A stretch of DNA of 64,000 nt from Candidatus Zixiibacteriota bacterium (lineage in GTDB: Bacteria; Zixibacteria; MSB-5A5; GN15; FEB-12), in NCBI GenBank assembly GCA_034003725.1, contig JAVEYB010000012.1, positions 1-64,000 on the forward strand, given 5' to 3'. Positions 19,151 to 28,185 of this stretch are shown here, piece after piece; the stretch's first letter is position 1, and each line of letters starts with the position of its first letter. Below the pieces are notes generated by a model, which was not told the origin of the DNA, ran no database searches, and saw only the letters and a list, made by a program, of their open reading frames with translations. A program made the translations under genes and the position numbers.

Positions 19151-19930
19151 TCACAACCGAAACAGAATCATTGCAAAGATGAAATTGAACACAAGAATGA
19201 GCACGGAGGAAGTCACTACCGACGTTGTGGTTGCCAGCCCCACGCCCTGGGCGCCGCCACGCGTGCGAAAACCCTCATAACAGCCTACCAAACCGATCAA
19301 CAACCCGAACACAGCGGCTTTGGTAAGCCCGCCCAGGAAGTCCGTGATTTTGAACGAATCGCGAAAGCCGAACAAGAAGGTCTCCGATGACACATTGACG
19401 CCAATCACGGAGACGACCAGACCACCCATGATCGAGATAAAATTGGCGAAGGTCACCAACAGCGGAACCATAACGACGCACGCGAGGATTCTCGGCATCA
19501 CGAGATACCTGACAGGATTGATGCCGAGGGATTCCAACGCGTCGATTTGCTCGGTCACTTTCATCGTTCCGAGTTCCGCGGTAATCCCCGCTCCCACACG
19601 TCCCGCAAACACCAGAGCCGACAACACGGGGGCGAGCTCGATGACGGTAGCTTTGCCGACCGCCTGCCCGAGAAAGCGAAGTGGTGCGCCAATGAACTTG
19701 AACTGATAAGCAGCCTGCCACGCCGAGACGGCGCCCACGAATACTGATATTATGATGATGAGCGGCAGCGAACGAACGCCCACCTGATACAACTGGTCGA
19801 CCAACAGCGGCAGTGACCGGGGCAGGCTACGCAACGTATACAGGAACTCGCCCAGCATGATTGACATGCCGCCGGCGCGGTTCACCATGTGGATGCCGCG
19901 TCGGCCAAGGGCACTTATCGGTCGCAGCAA
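19151..19930 (-). CDS. mlaE: MlaE-type ABC transporter permease
   Basis: A 259-residue inner-membrane permease of the MlaE/TTG2B family with an N-terminal amphipathic stretch and about five membrane helices. GRVGAGITAELGTMKVTEQIDALESLGINP is the conserved cytoplasmic motif (around 118-147). The start appears to be TTG at 19930. AGGAGG, which overlaps the dnaB stop codon, lies four bases upstream. It partners with the following ATPase gene. Confidence 0.9.
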   Translation of the reverse strand: MLRPISALGRRGIHMVNRAGGMSIMLGEFLYTLRSLPRSLPLLVDQLYQVGVRSLPLIIIISVFVGAVSAWQAAYQFKFIGAPLRFLGQAVGKATVIELAPVLSALVFAGRVGAGITAELGTMKVTEQIDALESLGINPVRYLVMPRILACVVMVPLLVTFANFISIMGGLVVSVIGVNVSSETFLFGFRDSFKITDFLGGLTKAAVFGLLIGLVGCYEGFRTRGGAQGVGLATTTSVVTSSVLILVFNFIFAMILFRL

Positions 19931-19938
19931 GGCACCTC

Positions 19939-21378
19939 CTAAAACGGGATGTCGCCGGGATCGGGATCGCCGCGGTCAACGGGGATGGCCCCGGGGGGCA
20001 GCTCCCGATGGCCCCGTTCGAGATTTCCGAATCGCGCCAGTTCTTTTCGGAAAGACAGTTGCGCCACGCCGGTCGGGCCATTCCGCTGTTTGGCGACGAT
20101 TATCTCGGCCTTTCCTTCAACTTCCATATACTTCGGGTCGGTCTTTTCCAGATGGGAAAGATAGAACTCAGGTCGGTAGACGAACATCACAACATCGGCA
20201 TCCTGCTCGATCGCGCCCGATTCACGAAGATCAGCGAGCTGCGGCCGTTTGTCTCCTCCCCGCTGTTCAACCATACGGGAAAGCTGGGAGATTGCGATGA
20301 CAGGTACATTCAGTTCTTTTGCCAGTGATTTCATCGAGCGGGAGATTTGCGCGATTTCCTGTTGACGATTTTCCAGTCTTCCCGAGGCGTGCATCATCTG
20401 GATATAGTCGACAATAATGAGTCCGACATCGTGCTGGGACTTAAGCCTTCGGGCTTTCGCTCGCATTTCAAGTGCTGACAGCAGCGGAGAATCATCGATA
20501 AAAATGGGCGACTCCGAGAGCTTGGCGGCAGTCATCGCTAGCTTGCGCTTCTCAGGCTCGTTGATTCGCTGGGAGCGCACGCGCTGCTGATTGACACCCG
20601 CTCGTCCGCACAGCATACGAGTAACCAGCTGCTCACGCGACATTTCGATCGAGAATATGCCGACACCCTTCTTGTTTTCAATCGCCACGGACTCAACGAT
20701 ATTCAGGGCGAATGCCGTCTTGCCCATCGAGGGTCTGCCGGCAATCACGATCAGATCGCCGTTTCGAAGCCCGTCAGTGAGCCGGTCGATCTCGTGATAG
20801 CCTGTCGACAGCGCCGATCGGGCCAATTCCGGATTCTCCACTTCGCGCCACACCTGATGTACCGGACCCTCGATCGGCACGAATCCCTGGCGTAACCTGC
20901 TTTCCGAGATCGTAAAGATGTGCGCTTCCGCCTGGTCAAGCAGATCATCAACGGCCTGCGCGCCATCGTAGCACTGTTGCACGATATCGCTCGAGGTTTG
21001 AATAAGGCGTCGGAGGACCGACTTCTCGAGGACAATGGTGGCATGCGACTCGACATTGGCCACCGATACCACTCCCTCGACCAGCTCCACGAGATACACG
21101 CGGCCCCCGACCTTGTCGAGCTGCGCCTGACGGGCCAGTTCATTCGAGACCGTGGTGATGTCGCAGGGTTCGTTGCGGTTGTACAGTTCAAGAACCGCCT
21201 GATAGATGATCTGATGCCTCGGAGAGTAGAAATATGACGAGTTGTCGAGCAGTTCGATAGCCCGGTTTATGGCCCCGGCGTCCTTGAGAACGGCACCCAG
21301 TACCGCTTGCTCAGCATCGAGCGACTGTGGCGGCTGCAGACGGCTGATGTCTTTTTCGGCGTGCGCGCGCGTGGCCAT
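19939..21378 (-). CDS. dnaB: Replicative DNA helicase
   Basis: Hexameric helicase that unwinds DNA ahead of the replisome. The 479-residue protein has the N-terminal primase-interacting domain (SLDAEQAVLGAVL, YFYSPRHQIIYQAV) and a RecA-like domain with Walker A GRPSMGKTAFAL, FSIEMSREQL and IIVDYIQMM. The C-terminus QRNGPTG is followed by a family-typical arginine-finger region. No intein is present. ATG 21378 is used because the residues before it do not belong to the family, and AAGGA lies nine bases upstream. Confidence 0.96.
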   Translation of the reverse strand: MATRAHAEKDISRLQPPQSLDAEQAVLGAVLKDAGAINRAIELLDNSSYFYSPRHQIIYQAVLELYNRNEPCDITTVSNELARQAQLDKVGGRVYLVELVEGVVSVANVESHATIVLEKSVLRRLIQTSSDIVQQCYDGAQAVDDLLDQAEAHIFTISESRLRQGFVPIEGPVHQVWREVENPELARSALSTGYHEIDRLTDGLRNGDLIVIAGRPSMGKTAFALNIVESVAIENKKGVGIFSIEMSREQLVTRMLCGRAGVNQQRVRSQRINEPEKRKLAMTAAKLSESPIFIDDSPLLSALEMRAKARRLKSQHDVGLIIVDYIQMMHASGRLENRQQEIAQISRSMKSLAKELNVPVIAISQLSRMVEQRGGDKRPQLADLRESGAIEQDADVVMFVYRPEFYLSHLEKTDPKYMEVEGKAEIIVAKQRNGPTGVAQLSFRKELARFGNLERGHRELPPGAIPVDRGDPDPGDIPF

Positions 21379-21392
21379 AGGTACTATCCTTT

Positions 21393-22181
21393 TCAGACGG
21401 CCTTGTTCAAACGGGCCAGGATCAACTGCATATCCGCCCATGTGTCTTTCTTGTACTGAGGAAACCGAAGCAACGCGGCAGGATGATATGTCACCAGCAG
21501 GGGTATCGACTCGAACTGGTGCCAGGAGCCGCGGAGCTTGCCCAATGGAGTGGAGGTGTTAAGCAGGGCTTGCGCGGCGATACGGCCCAGCGCACAAATC
21601 ATCTTCGGACGAATCAGACGGATCTGCTCTCTCAGGTACGGCAGGCACTGACTCATTTCTTCGGGAAGAGGGTCACGATTGTCGGGCGGTCGACATTTGA
21701 CGACGTTGGCGATATACACCTTGGTTCGGTCAAGTTGCATCGCGGCCAGGATCTTGTCCAGCAGCTGGCCGGCACGGCCCACGAACGGCTCGCCCCTGCG
21801 GTCCTCCTCGGCCCCCGGCCCCTCTCCGATGAACATTACATCCGCCTTGGGGTTGCCCACTCCGTAAACGAATTTGTCACGGGTTTTGCCGAGCGGGCAC
21901 AACTGGCATGTGCATATGGCCGCTTCATGCGCTGCAAGTGAGTCATACGTTGGCTGAGACATAATGCCCAATGACGCCTGTTCAACGTGGTTTTGTTTCT
22001 GTCCGGCTGCCAGCGCTTCGGCGACCGACACTTGTCGGACGGCGACCGCTTCGGCCAGTTTATCAGGCGACATGCCTGCGGCCGAGTTGGAACCGATGAC
22101 CAGTTCACTGATCCCCAGGTCCATCTGGGCGGCCAGCGCCTGCCGAAGCAGCACGTACAGACTGTTGCGATATTCGCTCAT
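21393..22181 (-). CDS. Family 4 uracil-DNA glycosylase (4Fe-4S)
   Basis: Excises uracil from DNA. The 262-residue protein has a roughly 85-residue variable N-terminus, then [14 protein letters not shown] (first pair of cluster cysteines). [22 protein letters not shown] is the family-4 catalytic motif and TYHPAALLR is the C-terminal one. Two more Cys (VVKCRPP, MSQCLPY) complete a 4Fe-4S site. The start at 22181 is fixed by GAGGGG a few bases upstream. The N-terminal part resembles the SPO1 DNA polymerase-related subgroup. It follows coaB and precedes dnaB. Confidence 0.93.
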   Translation of the reverse strand: MSEYRNSLYVLLRQALAAQMDLGISELVIGSNSAAGMSPDKLAEAVAVRQVSVAEALAAGQKQNHVEQASLGIMSQPTYDSLAAHEAAICTCQLCPLGKTRDKFVYGVGNPKADVMFIGEGPGAEEDRRGEPFVGRAGQLLDKILAAMQLDRTKVYIANVVKCRPPDNRDPLPEEMSQCLPYLREQIRLIRPKMICALGRIAAQALLNTSTPLGKLRGSWHQFESIPLLVTYHPAALLRFPQYKKDTWADMQLILARLNKAV

Positions 22182-22210
22182 GATCCCCTCGTGACATGAC
22201 AACCGGTAGC

Positions 22211-22843
22211 TTACAACATGCGGGCAATTGCATCAAGCAGAACTATTGCCAATTCCGATTTGGGCATAAGGTCGAGGCTGCGCGGCTTTGCTCCGGGAAC
22301 GATAATGGTCACCTGGTTGGTGTCGTGATCAAATGCCGAATGCGGATCGGATGGGCTGTTCAGGACGACCATGTCGAGGTTCTTGGCCCTGAGTTTCTCA
22401 CGGGCGTTCACGAGGCCGTGGTCGGTTTCCAGTGCAAAACCGACCAGAACCTGCCCCGGGCGCTTTCGCAGTCCCATTTCGCGCAGAATGTCGACGGTCG
22501 GCACAAGCTCGAGCGCCAGGGCGTCAGCGCGCTTCTTGAGTTTGGTATCCGAAGGCCGCGCCGGTCTATAGTCTGCCGGCGCCGCCGCCATGATCAGGCA
22601 GTCGCAGGATTCGAATTCGCGCGAGACCGCCTCGTACATCTGCTGAGTAGTTTCCACCGTGTGGAAGGTGAGACCGCTTGGAGCCGGCAGGCTGGTTGGG
22701 CCGGAAATCAGAACGACTTCCGCGCCGGACTCCACGGCGGACCGTGCCAAAGCATAGCCCATTTTACCGGACGAGCGATTTGAGATGAACCGGACGGGGT
22801 CAATTGTCTCGCGGCAGGGACCGGCGGTAACGATTACTTTTTT
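22211..22843 (-). CDS. coaB: Phosphopantothenate-cysteine ligase domain (CoaB), in -1 frame to coaC
   Basis: The ligase half of the coenzyme A enzyme CoaBC, joining cysteine to 4'-phosphopantothenate. The reading begins at about GKKVIVTAGPCRETIDPVRF and runs through SNRSSGKMGYALA, AAAPADYRP, KLKK and VGFALETD, all normal CoaB motifs. No start codon or ribosome site precedes the conserved N-terminus. The first ATG in frame (22762) would cut off the nucleotide-binding strand and the SNRSSGKMG motif. It is therefore probably made only as a fusion with the preceding CoaC through a -1 shift (see 22837-22874), or else the sequence has lost one base. Confidence 0.85.
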   Translation of the reverse strand, partial: KKVIVTAGPCRETIDPVRFISNRSSGKMGYALARSAVESGAEVVLISGPTSLPAPSGLTFHTVETTQQMYEAVSREFESCDCLIMAAAPADYRPARPSDTKLKKRADALALELVPTVDILREMGLRKRPGQVLVGFALETDHGLVNAREKLRAKNLDMVVLNSPSDPHSAFDHDTNQVTIIVPGAKPRSLDLMPKSELAIVLLDAIARML

Positions 22844-23427
22844 GCCCGCGAGCGGGCGATGGGCTTTTTTTTTTCAGATCCGGAAGAGAAGAACTGCTTC
22901 ACCAGTTCATAAATCTCCTGCGGTTCGGCCATTCTCCCGACACCGACGTGATCACATGCCATCTCCCCCTCCTCCGGGTCTATCAAGCGATAGCCCAGTT
23001 CCTTCAGCAGGGCGATATTTCTTTGTGTCACCGGGTTTCCCCACATCTGGGGGTTCATGGCAGGAGCCAGCATAACCGGTCGCGGTGTCGCGCAGATGAC
23101 TGTCGTGAGCAGGTCATCGGAGATGCCGGAGGCAATTTTGCCCACAACATTCGCGGTCGCCGGGGCAACAACAACAAGATCCGGCCATTCGGCCAGATCG
23201 ATATGTCGGGTGGCCACGTATTGACCTTCGGGAAACAGCTCGACCGCAACGGGGCGATTTGCCACCGATTCGAGCGTGAGGGGCGTAATGAACCTGGTCG
23301 CGGCGGCGGTCATCACTACTTGCACCTCAGCGGAATCCTTACGGAGAAAGCGGACGAGATAGGGGATCTTGTAGCAGGCAATGCCGCCGGTCAAGCCGAC
23401 CAGCACTTTCTTACCGGCCAACGACAT
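22834..23427 (-). CDS. coaC: Phosphopantothenoylcysteine decarboxylase domain (CoaC)
   Basis: The FMN-dependent decarboxylase half of CoaBC, 197 residues up to TAA at 22834. KKVLVGLTGGIACYK binds FMN. TRHIDLAEW has the catalytic His, VVAPATANVVGK and LAPAMNPQMW are the decarboxylase motifs, and GEMACDHVGVGRM carries the essential Cys on the flap. In most bacteria the frame continues directly into CoaB. Here it stops just after an A-rich linker and CoaB continues in the -1 frame. It starts two bases after smg ends. Confidence 0.92.
   Translation of the reverse strand: MSLAGKKVLVGLTGGIACYKIPYLVRFLRKDSAEVQVVMTAAATRFITPLTLESVANRPVAVELFPEGQYVATRHIDLAEWPDLVVVAPATANVVGKIASGISDDLLTTVICATPRPVMLAPAMNPQMWGNPVTQRNIALLKELGYRLIDPEEGEMACDHVGVGRMAEPQEIYELVKQFFSSGSEKKKPIARSRAKK
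22837..22874 (-). other. Putative -1 frameshift or transcript-slippage zone in coaBC
   Basis: The two frames are both open only between a TGA in the CoaB frame (22875-22877) and the TAA ending CoaC. This zone holds an A10 run (22865-22874) and, in the CoaC frame, A AAA AAG directly before TAA (22837-22843). That is the heptamer used in E. coli dnaX. A 5-bp hairpin (GCCCG/CGGGC) lies between them. An extra A in the first run gives the linker RPLAGKKVIV, which fits the family well. Confidence 0.6.
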
Positions 23428-23428
23428 A

Positions 23429-23923
23429 TCAGTGGACCTGGAGTGGAGACTCGTCCGTATCGATCCACGTCAGATTGTCCACATCCGCGGAATCGCCGAA
23501 CACAAACGATGTCGCTACCAATTTGACCTGGTCGAGCGTAACCGGTTTGGGGCCGATCATAGCGCCTCGGTCAAGTATCATCTCAAGCTGCTCGTCGTCG
23601 ATAAGCCCGAGGTTAAGAAGTTTCAACATAAACCCGTGGGCCTCGGTAGAGAACTGAAAGCGCTCGGCATGAGTCAGAATCCGCGACGAATAATGTTCGT
23701 CGGGGAAATCGGAGTAATAGACCGAATCGCCACTGCCGTAACGATCCATTACCCAACAATATGCAGACGAGATTTCGTTGTCGGTATAGCCCATACTCCG
23801 AAGATCCGAGGACACATCGTCCATGTTGGACAAACGTCCCTGGTTCTCCCGGATATGGTCTATCAAATAGACCACGATCTCGAGAATCTTGCTTTCCACG
23901 TATCGTGCCTCGCGCTCTTCCAT
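23429..23923 (-). CDS. smg: Smg/DUF494 family protein
   Basis: A 164-residue acidic protein of the Smg (DUF494) family, often found near topA or dprA and of unknown molecular function. EILEIVVYLIDHI-like text opens the protein, YTDNEISSAYCWV follows, and the C-terminal part (AHGFMLKLLNLGLIDDEQLEMILDR) is the family's helical domain. I use ATG 23923. No Shine-Dalgarno precedes it, but a -10 box ends seven bases upstream, so the message may be leaderless. The CoaC gene follows immediately. Confidence 0.85.
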   Translation of the reverse strand: MEEREARYVESKILEIVVYLIDHIRENQGRLSNMDDVSSDLRSMGYTDNEISSAYCWVMDRYGSGDSVYYSDFPDEHYSSRILTHAERFQFSTEAHGFMLKLLNLGLIDDEQLEMILDRGAMIGPKPVTLDQVKLVATSFVFGDSADVDNLTWIDTDESPLQVH

Positions 23924-23930
23924 ATGGCTT

Positions 23931-23959
23931 ATAATACCCTTGGTTGAATCGCGATGCAA
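23931..23959 (-). promoter_or_regulatory. Candidate promoter giving a leaderless smg message
   Basis: TTGCAT (23954-23959), a 17-base spacer and TATTAT (23931-23936, 5/6). Seven bases separate the -10 box from the smg ATG, so transcription would begin at or next to the start codon. The -35 box matches consensus in only 3 of 6 positions. Confidence 0.45.
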
Positions 23960-23985
23960 GGATGAAACGAAAAGATTCACGCATA

Positions 23986-24642
23986 TCAATCCGTCTCAGG
24001 CCACTCGGGCAAATCGAAGCTTGCGGGCTCGCGATTCGTTTGAGCATGAAACACTACTTCGACCTCGATCGTTTCCGCCAGCTTCAGAAATAACGCTTTG
24101 GGTCGCTTAATCTTATAGTCGTCGAGGCGGATTGTGAAACGGACCGTGGCATCAATAGTGGATTCATCGGACGCGTGGCAACGATAGGTGAACTCGACGT
24201 CTGCCTCGAGCTGACGTTTGACTCCATGTATAAAGAACCATCCATTCGCCCGTCCGGCGACAGCCCGGCCCGATTCGACGGGCCCGTCAAGACCGTCCAG
24301 GCTGACAAACTGGAAAAATGCATTTGGATATGTCTCGGTTTCCAGGTGGCGGTCCCGCATGTGCTCGTCGCGAAGATCAATGCCGGTTTTCAGGGTACGC
24401 AAATCGACGCGTAACAGACCGGCAGCACCGGCTGTCGGCTGTTCCGGATCAAAGTCGAACCATCCTTCAATGGCAGCAGTTTTCCCTTCGATGAACTCGA
24501 GACTCGCTGTCGAGCGAAAGAAGACGGAATCGGCGTGTTCCGACAGATCGATACTGAACCTGGCCGCGCCCGAAGGCGCGGCCAGCCCGACCGCCAGCAC
24601 GCAAGCAGTCAGGAGGGGGGCTGCAAGGGGAAAACGCTGCAT
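23986..24642 (-). CDS. YceI-family periplasmic protein
   Basis: A 218-residue secreted lipocalin-like protein. From ATG 24642 there is a signal peptide (LLTACVLAVGLAAPSGAA). The body has the YceI pattern: SVFFRSTASLEFIEG, an RVDLRTLKTGIDLRDEHMRD strand-turn, TYPNAFFQF and HGVKRQLEADVEF. Family members bind isoprenoid-like lipids in the periplasm. The gene begins immediately after the cytochrome lipoprotein ends, so the two are probably one unit with the upstream heme barrel. Confidence 0.88.
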   Translation of the reverse strand: MQRFPLAAPLLTACVLAVGLAAPSGAARFSIDLSEHADSVFFRSTASLEFIEGKTAAIEGWFDFDPEQPTAGAAGLLRVDLRTLKTGIDLRDEHMRDRHLETETYPNAFFQFVSLDGLDGPVESGRAVAGRANGWFFIHGVKRQLEADVEFTYRCHASDESTIDATVRFTIRLDDYKIKRPKALFLKLAETIEVEVVFHAQTNREPASFDLPEWPETD

Positions 24643-24643
24643 C

Positions 24644-25387
24644 TCAGTTATCCTGTGCTCCCTGGTTGATCCAATCGCGGATCTGGTTCTGCTGAGCAGC
24701 TGACAGGTACGGTCCGCCATTCGGCATGCGGTTTCCGAACGGCGGAGTGTCGGTCGTTTTCAAGTAAATGTTGCTGGATAACGCCTGCCCGATTCGCACG
24801 ATTGGACCATTGCTGCCGGCGGCTGATCGAACGCTCGCGGCGGTTGGTCCCGCGCCCATGTTCATGCCACCGTTGGTCGTGCTGATATGACATGCGCCAC
24901 ACCAGGTTGACAGCAGCGGTCCGACCGTGGCCGAGAAGCTGACGTCGGCGCCCCCGTCACTCGGCGTAATGCGGCCGATCGCATCGCCGTCGACGATCGT
25001 AGCACCCGAGGGACTGCTGAGTGAGAGTCGAAACACCTCTGAAGATTCAGAATTCCCGTCATCGACGATAGTCACATCGACAGTCGTAGTAGTATTCCCG
25101 GCCGGGATCGTGCCGAGAGCTGAACCTAACGTATAGTCAACGGCGCCGGCGCTCAATGCGGTAAGCGTAACGGAGAAGGTGATGTCGGTGGCGGATTGGG
25201 CGCTGGCAGTGACGGTAAATGACATCGTGGCACCTTCATCGGCGTCCGCGTCGGCTACCGTCAACGAAGGCAGAGACCCTCCACCCCCGCCTCCGGAGCC
25301 TGTCGGATTGTCGTCGCCGCTGTCGGAACATCCAACCGCCAGGATCAGAAGAAGGGTGCAAAAAGGCAACCACATTGCTGTTTTCAT
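24644..25387 (-). CDS. Lipoprotein with Calx-beta domain and c-type heme site
   Basis: A 247-residue exported protein. LILAVGC is a lipobox (lipidated Cys20), followed by a Gly-rich linker. A Calx-beta domain spans about 41-140 (DADADEGATMSFTV, VDVTIVDDGNSESSEVF). Residues 150-247 form a cytochrome-c-like domain with CGACH (163-167) and a likely axial Met221 in NRMPNGGPYLS, of the type used by many planctomycete- and FCB-type cytochromes. It is predicted to be membrane-anchored and to pass electrons or bind a partner. It lies between the YceI gene and the heme barrel gene. Confidence 0.85.
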   Translation of the reverse strand: MKTAMWLPFCTLLLILAVGCSDSGDDNPTGSGGGGGGSLPSLTVADADADEGATMSFTVTASAQSATDITFSVTLTALSAGAVDYTLGSALGTIPAGNTTTTVDVTIVDDGNSESSEVFRLSLSSPSGATIVDGDAIGRITPSDGGADVSFSATVGPLLSTWCGACHISTTNGGMNMGAGPTAASVRSAAGSNGPIVRIGQALSSNIYLKTTDTPPFGNRMPNGGPYLSAAQQNQIRDWINQGAQDN

Positions 25388-25435
25388 GGAAGAAACCTCA
25401 CGTGCTGGTTGTTTGAAATTGCCTGAGTTACGTCG

Positions 25436-26461
25436 TCAATAGCCGACGTGAAAAAGAACAAACAGGTCATCTTCATCCCTGAGTGGCCCTTCTGTGTAAC
25501 GGGTGTAGGTGGGTCGTACCTGCACGAACGGGACTGGATATAATTCTACCGAAACGCGGACGAACTCCTCCACACCCGAGGTCAGCTCTTTGTCGCCATC
25601 AAAGAAATTGTATTCGCCGATTAGATAGACACCGTACATCAGGCGGGTAGTCAGGTTTGCGTAGGTCACGATCGTATCATTTCCCTTGCCGACCACATCG
25701 GCCTCGCCCATGAGGGTAAATCGGCTCCAGGAAATCCCTCCAAAAAGCGCTTTGGCGTGCGGCAGGGCATCGCCCATGGCGGGAAGGTCCTCGGTTATGC
25801 GGATGGAAGCGCCAATCATGATACTGAAGGACGGGAGCGCGAGAGGGCTGAAGAGGTGCACGCCGTAGACTCCCTGCCCTGAACGGTCATGGGCTTCAAG
25901 CGATGCGTGTACCGGATGTATCGCCGCGCCGACCGAGATTCCATCCAGGTAAAGCAGCGGAGGATTCCCGGTGCGTTGTCGGACGAAGGCCGTGTGGTCC
26001 TCCGGGTGGAGGCCAAACGCGGGAGAAAATCGACCGGCCTTCACATAATATTCGAGATCGCCGAAACTCAACAGCGCGAAATTCTCGGAAATACCGCTCT
26101 CGCCCACACGAAATTGGTACACGAGGTTTTGGATCGGCTCAACAGCAGCAAAAGCGTCGGTCTGCATCCGGAATACGGATCCGTCGTCGAACACGAGATG
26201 TCGAGTATCGAACCCAATAGTAACGGCCTCGGCAATGCGCGGCGGCCGGTACCGGTCGGCCAGGAGGGATTTGGTCGCCTGGAGCGTCAGTTCCTGAAAC
26301 GCGACCGAGTGATTGCCGAATTCCGTCCGCATTCCGCCGCCGGATGGATTGACGTGGCAACTCGTGCACGATGTCGCGTATTCCACTGCCAGCCGCGGCA
26401 AGGAGGCGGCTGTGGCGGCCAGCGCCACGATGGGAAGGACGGTTGCAAGAACTCTGCGCAT
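25436..26461 (-). CDS. Outer-membrane barrel with N-terminal single-heme motif
   Basis: A 341-residue exported protein with a signal peptide (VLPIVALAATAAS). The mature start holds one c-type heme site, SCTSCHVNPSGGG (Cys32, Cys35, His36). The remaining 270 residues look like a beta-barrel: alternating strands such as FALLSFGDLEYYVKAGRFSPAFGL and a terminal FVLFHVGY with an aromatic last residue. GAGGAG nine bases before ATG 26461 fixes the start. I do not recognise a named family. Its form, heme motif plus barrel in one chain, suggests a role in electron passage across or along the outer membrane, as inference. Confidence 0.78.
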   Translation of the reverse strand: MRRVLATVLPIVALAATAASLPRLAVEYATSCTSCHVNPSGGGMRTEFGNHSVAFQELTLQATKSLLADRYRPPRIAEAVTIGFDTRHLVFDDGSVFRMQTDAFAAVEPIQNLVYQFRVGESGISENFALLSFGDLEYYVKAGRFSPAFGLHPEDHTAFVRQRTGNPPLLYLDGISVGAAIHPVHASLEAHDRSGQGVYGVHLFSPLALPSFSIMIGASIRITEDLPAMGDALPHAKALFGGISWSRFTLMGEADVVGKGNDTIVTYANLTTRLMYGVYLIGEYNFFDGDKELTSGVEEFVRVSVELYPVPFVQVRPTYTRYTEGPLRDEDDLFVLFHVGY

Positions 26462-26520
26462 ACCAGCGATCTCCTCGAACATTCCGTGTTGCAACACGAG
26501 CTTGTCCTGAAACGTCGGAG

Positions 26521-26543
26521 GGACCAGCCGCCGGGGCTGATCC
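26521..26543 (-). other. Hairpin between purH and the heme barrel gene
   Basis: GGATCAGCC pairs with GGCTGGTCC (one G-U) around CCGGC on the minus strand. There is no U-run, so it is at best a weak or Rho-dependent terminator for purH. It separates the purine and heme-protein groups. Confidence 0.45.
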
Positions 26544-26599
26544 GTCCGGTATATTTATGGAGATCGCGAGTCCGCGTTCCGTGCAGGGAAAAGTGAAGA

Positions 26600-28177
26600 T
26601 TAGTGTTTAAAATGCCTGATACCGGTGAACACCATGGCAGCCCCGGCCTTATCGGCGGCGGCGACGGCATCATCGTCGCCCTTGGAACCACCGGGTTGGA
26701 TGATTGCAGTCACCCCGGCGTCGGTCCCGACTTCCACTCCATCGGGCATCGGGTAAAAGGCGTCGGAAGCCATGACGGACCCTTTAGCGCGTTCACCGGC
26801 GCGTTTGACCGCGAGGAATCCGGCGTCAACGCGCGACGTCTGTCCCATGCCGATGCCGACCGTGGCGCCGTTTTTGGCCAGCACGATCGCATTGGATTTG
26901 GTATGCTTGACGACTTTCCAGGCAAACAACATATCGTTGATCTCGCGCTGTGTCGGAGCGCGCTTTGTGACGACTTTGAGGTCGTTGACGGAAATCTCGG
27001 CGTCGTCGGCCGACTGAACGAGCAGACCGCCGAGAATGTGCTTGAAGGCGGTGTCTCCTTTCAGACGGCCGCGCGCGATAGCGGGCAAACGGAGCAGTCG
27101 CCGCGTCTTTTTCTTCTGAAGCAGCTTAAGAGCATCGGGAGCGAAATCAGGGGCGATAATACACTCCACGAAATGCGTTTCATGGAGATGGTTGGCGCAA
27201 TCCAAATCGACGGTCTTGTTCACACCAATAATGGAACCGAAAGCCGAAAGCGGATCCGACTCGTATGCGGCCTTGTATGCCTCGGCGATGTTCTTTGAGA
27301 CGGCCGCGCCACACGGGTTGGCGTGTTTGAGCACGCAGGCAAACGGTTCCGTAAACTCGAGAAGCAAATCCAGACACGCGTTGAGGTCGTTGTAGTTGTT
27401 AAACGACAACTCCTTACCGCTCAGGATCTCCGCATCAAGCAAGGTTGGACCGGTGTACCCGGCCTGGACAAACACGGCTGCGTCCTGATGGGGGTTCTCG
27501 CCATAGCGAAGACTTGATCGAAACTGCCAGGTCTGAGCGAGTACAGCCGGAAATCGGCTCCCAGTTGCGGAGGTTTCCGTTCCGGAGGAATTGAAGTAGG
27601 TCGAGATGGCGGTGTCGTATCTGGCGGTAAGACTGAACGCCTTGGTCGCACAACGGCGCCGGAACTCCAGAGAGGTCATCCCGTCGTGTTCTTCGATTTC
27701 CTGCAAGAGGGTATCGTAATCCGCCGGGTCGACGACGACGGTCACATGATTGAAGTTCTTGGCGGCCGAGCGAAGCATTGAAGGCCCGCCGATGTCAATA
27801 TTCTCAATAGCGTCGCTCTCCGTGACATCGGGCCGCGCGACGGTCTTCTCAAAAGGATAGAGATTGACGACGACGAGGTCGATGCCCTTACTTTCTAATT
27901 GAGCCAGCTGTTCACAGTCCTCTTCGTTGTCTCTTCGGAAGAGAATGCCGGCGTGGATCTTGGGGTGCAGGGTTTTAACCCGGCCGTCCATGACTTCCGG
28001 CGAGCCGGTAAAACTCCTGACCGATACGGCCGGGATGCCGGCTTCCTTCATTTTTTCAAGAGTGCCGCCGGTCGAGATAATTTCGATCCCACGCTCATGC
28101 AGCGCTTTAGCCAAAGCTGTAACGCCGGACTTGTCGGAGACCGACACCAGCGCCCGCTTGATTTTCGCTTCGTTCAT
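26600..28177 (-). CDS. purH: Bifunctional AICAR transformylase/IMP cyclohydrolase
   Basis: Catalyses the last two steps of IMP synthesis. The 525-residue protein has the N-terminal cyclohydrolase domain ([41 protein letters not shown]) and the C-terminal transformylase with [21 protein letters not shown] and [12 protein letters not shown]. The ending TGIRHFKH is typical. It lies eight bases after purC, and with purN upstream it forms a purine cluster read purN-purC-purH. Confidence 0.97.
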   Translation of the reverse strand: MNEAKIKRALVSVSDKSGVTALAKALHERGIEIISTGGTLEKMKEAGIPAVSVRSFTGSPEVMDGRVKTLHPKIHAGILFRRDNEEDCEQLAQLESKGIDLVVVNLYPFEKTVARPDVTESDAIENIDIGGPSMLRSAAKNFNHVTVVVDPADYDTLLQEIEEHDGMTSLEFRRRCATKAFSLTARYDTAISTYFNSSGTETSATGSRFPAVLAQTWQFRSSLRYGENPHQDAAVFVQAGYTGPTLLDAEILSGKELSFNNYNDLNACLDLLLEFTEPFACVLKHANPCGAAVSKNIAEAYKAAYESDPLSAFGSIIGVNKTVDLDCANHLHETHFVECIIAPDFAPDALKLLQKKKTRRLLRLPAIARGRLKGDTAFKHILGGLLVQSADDAEISVNDLKVVTKRAPTQREINDMLFAWKVVKHTKSNAIVLAKNGATVGIGMGQTSRVDAGFLAVKRAGERAKGSVMASDAFYPMPDGVEVGTDAGVTAIIQPGGSKGDDDAVAAADKAGAAMVFTGIRHFKH

Positions 28178-28185
28178 CGCAGTAG

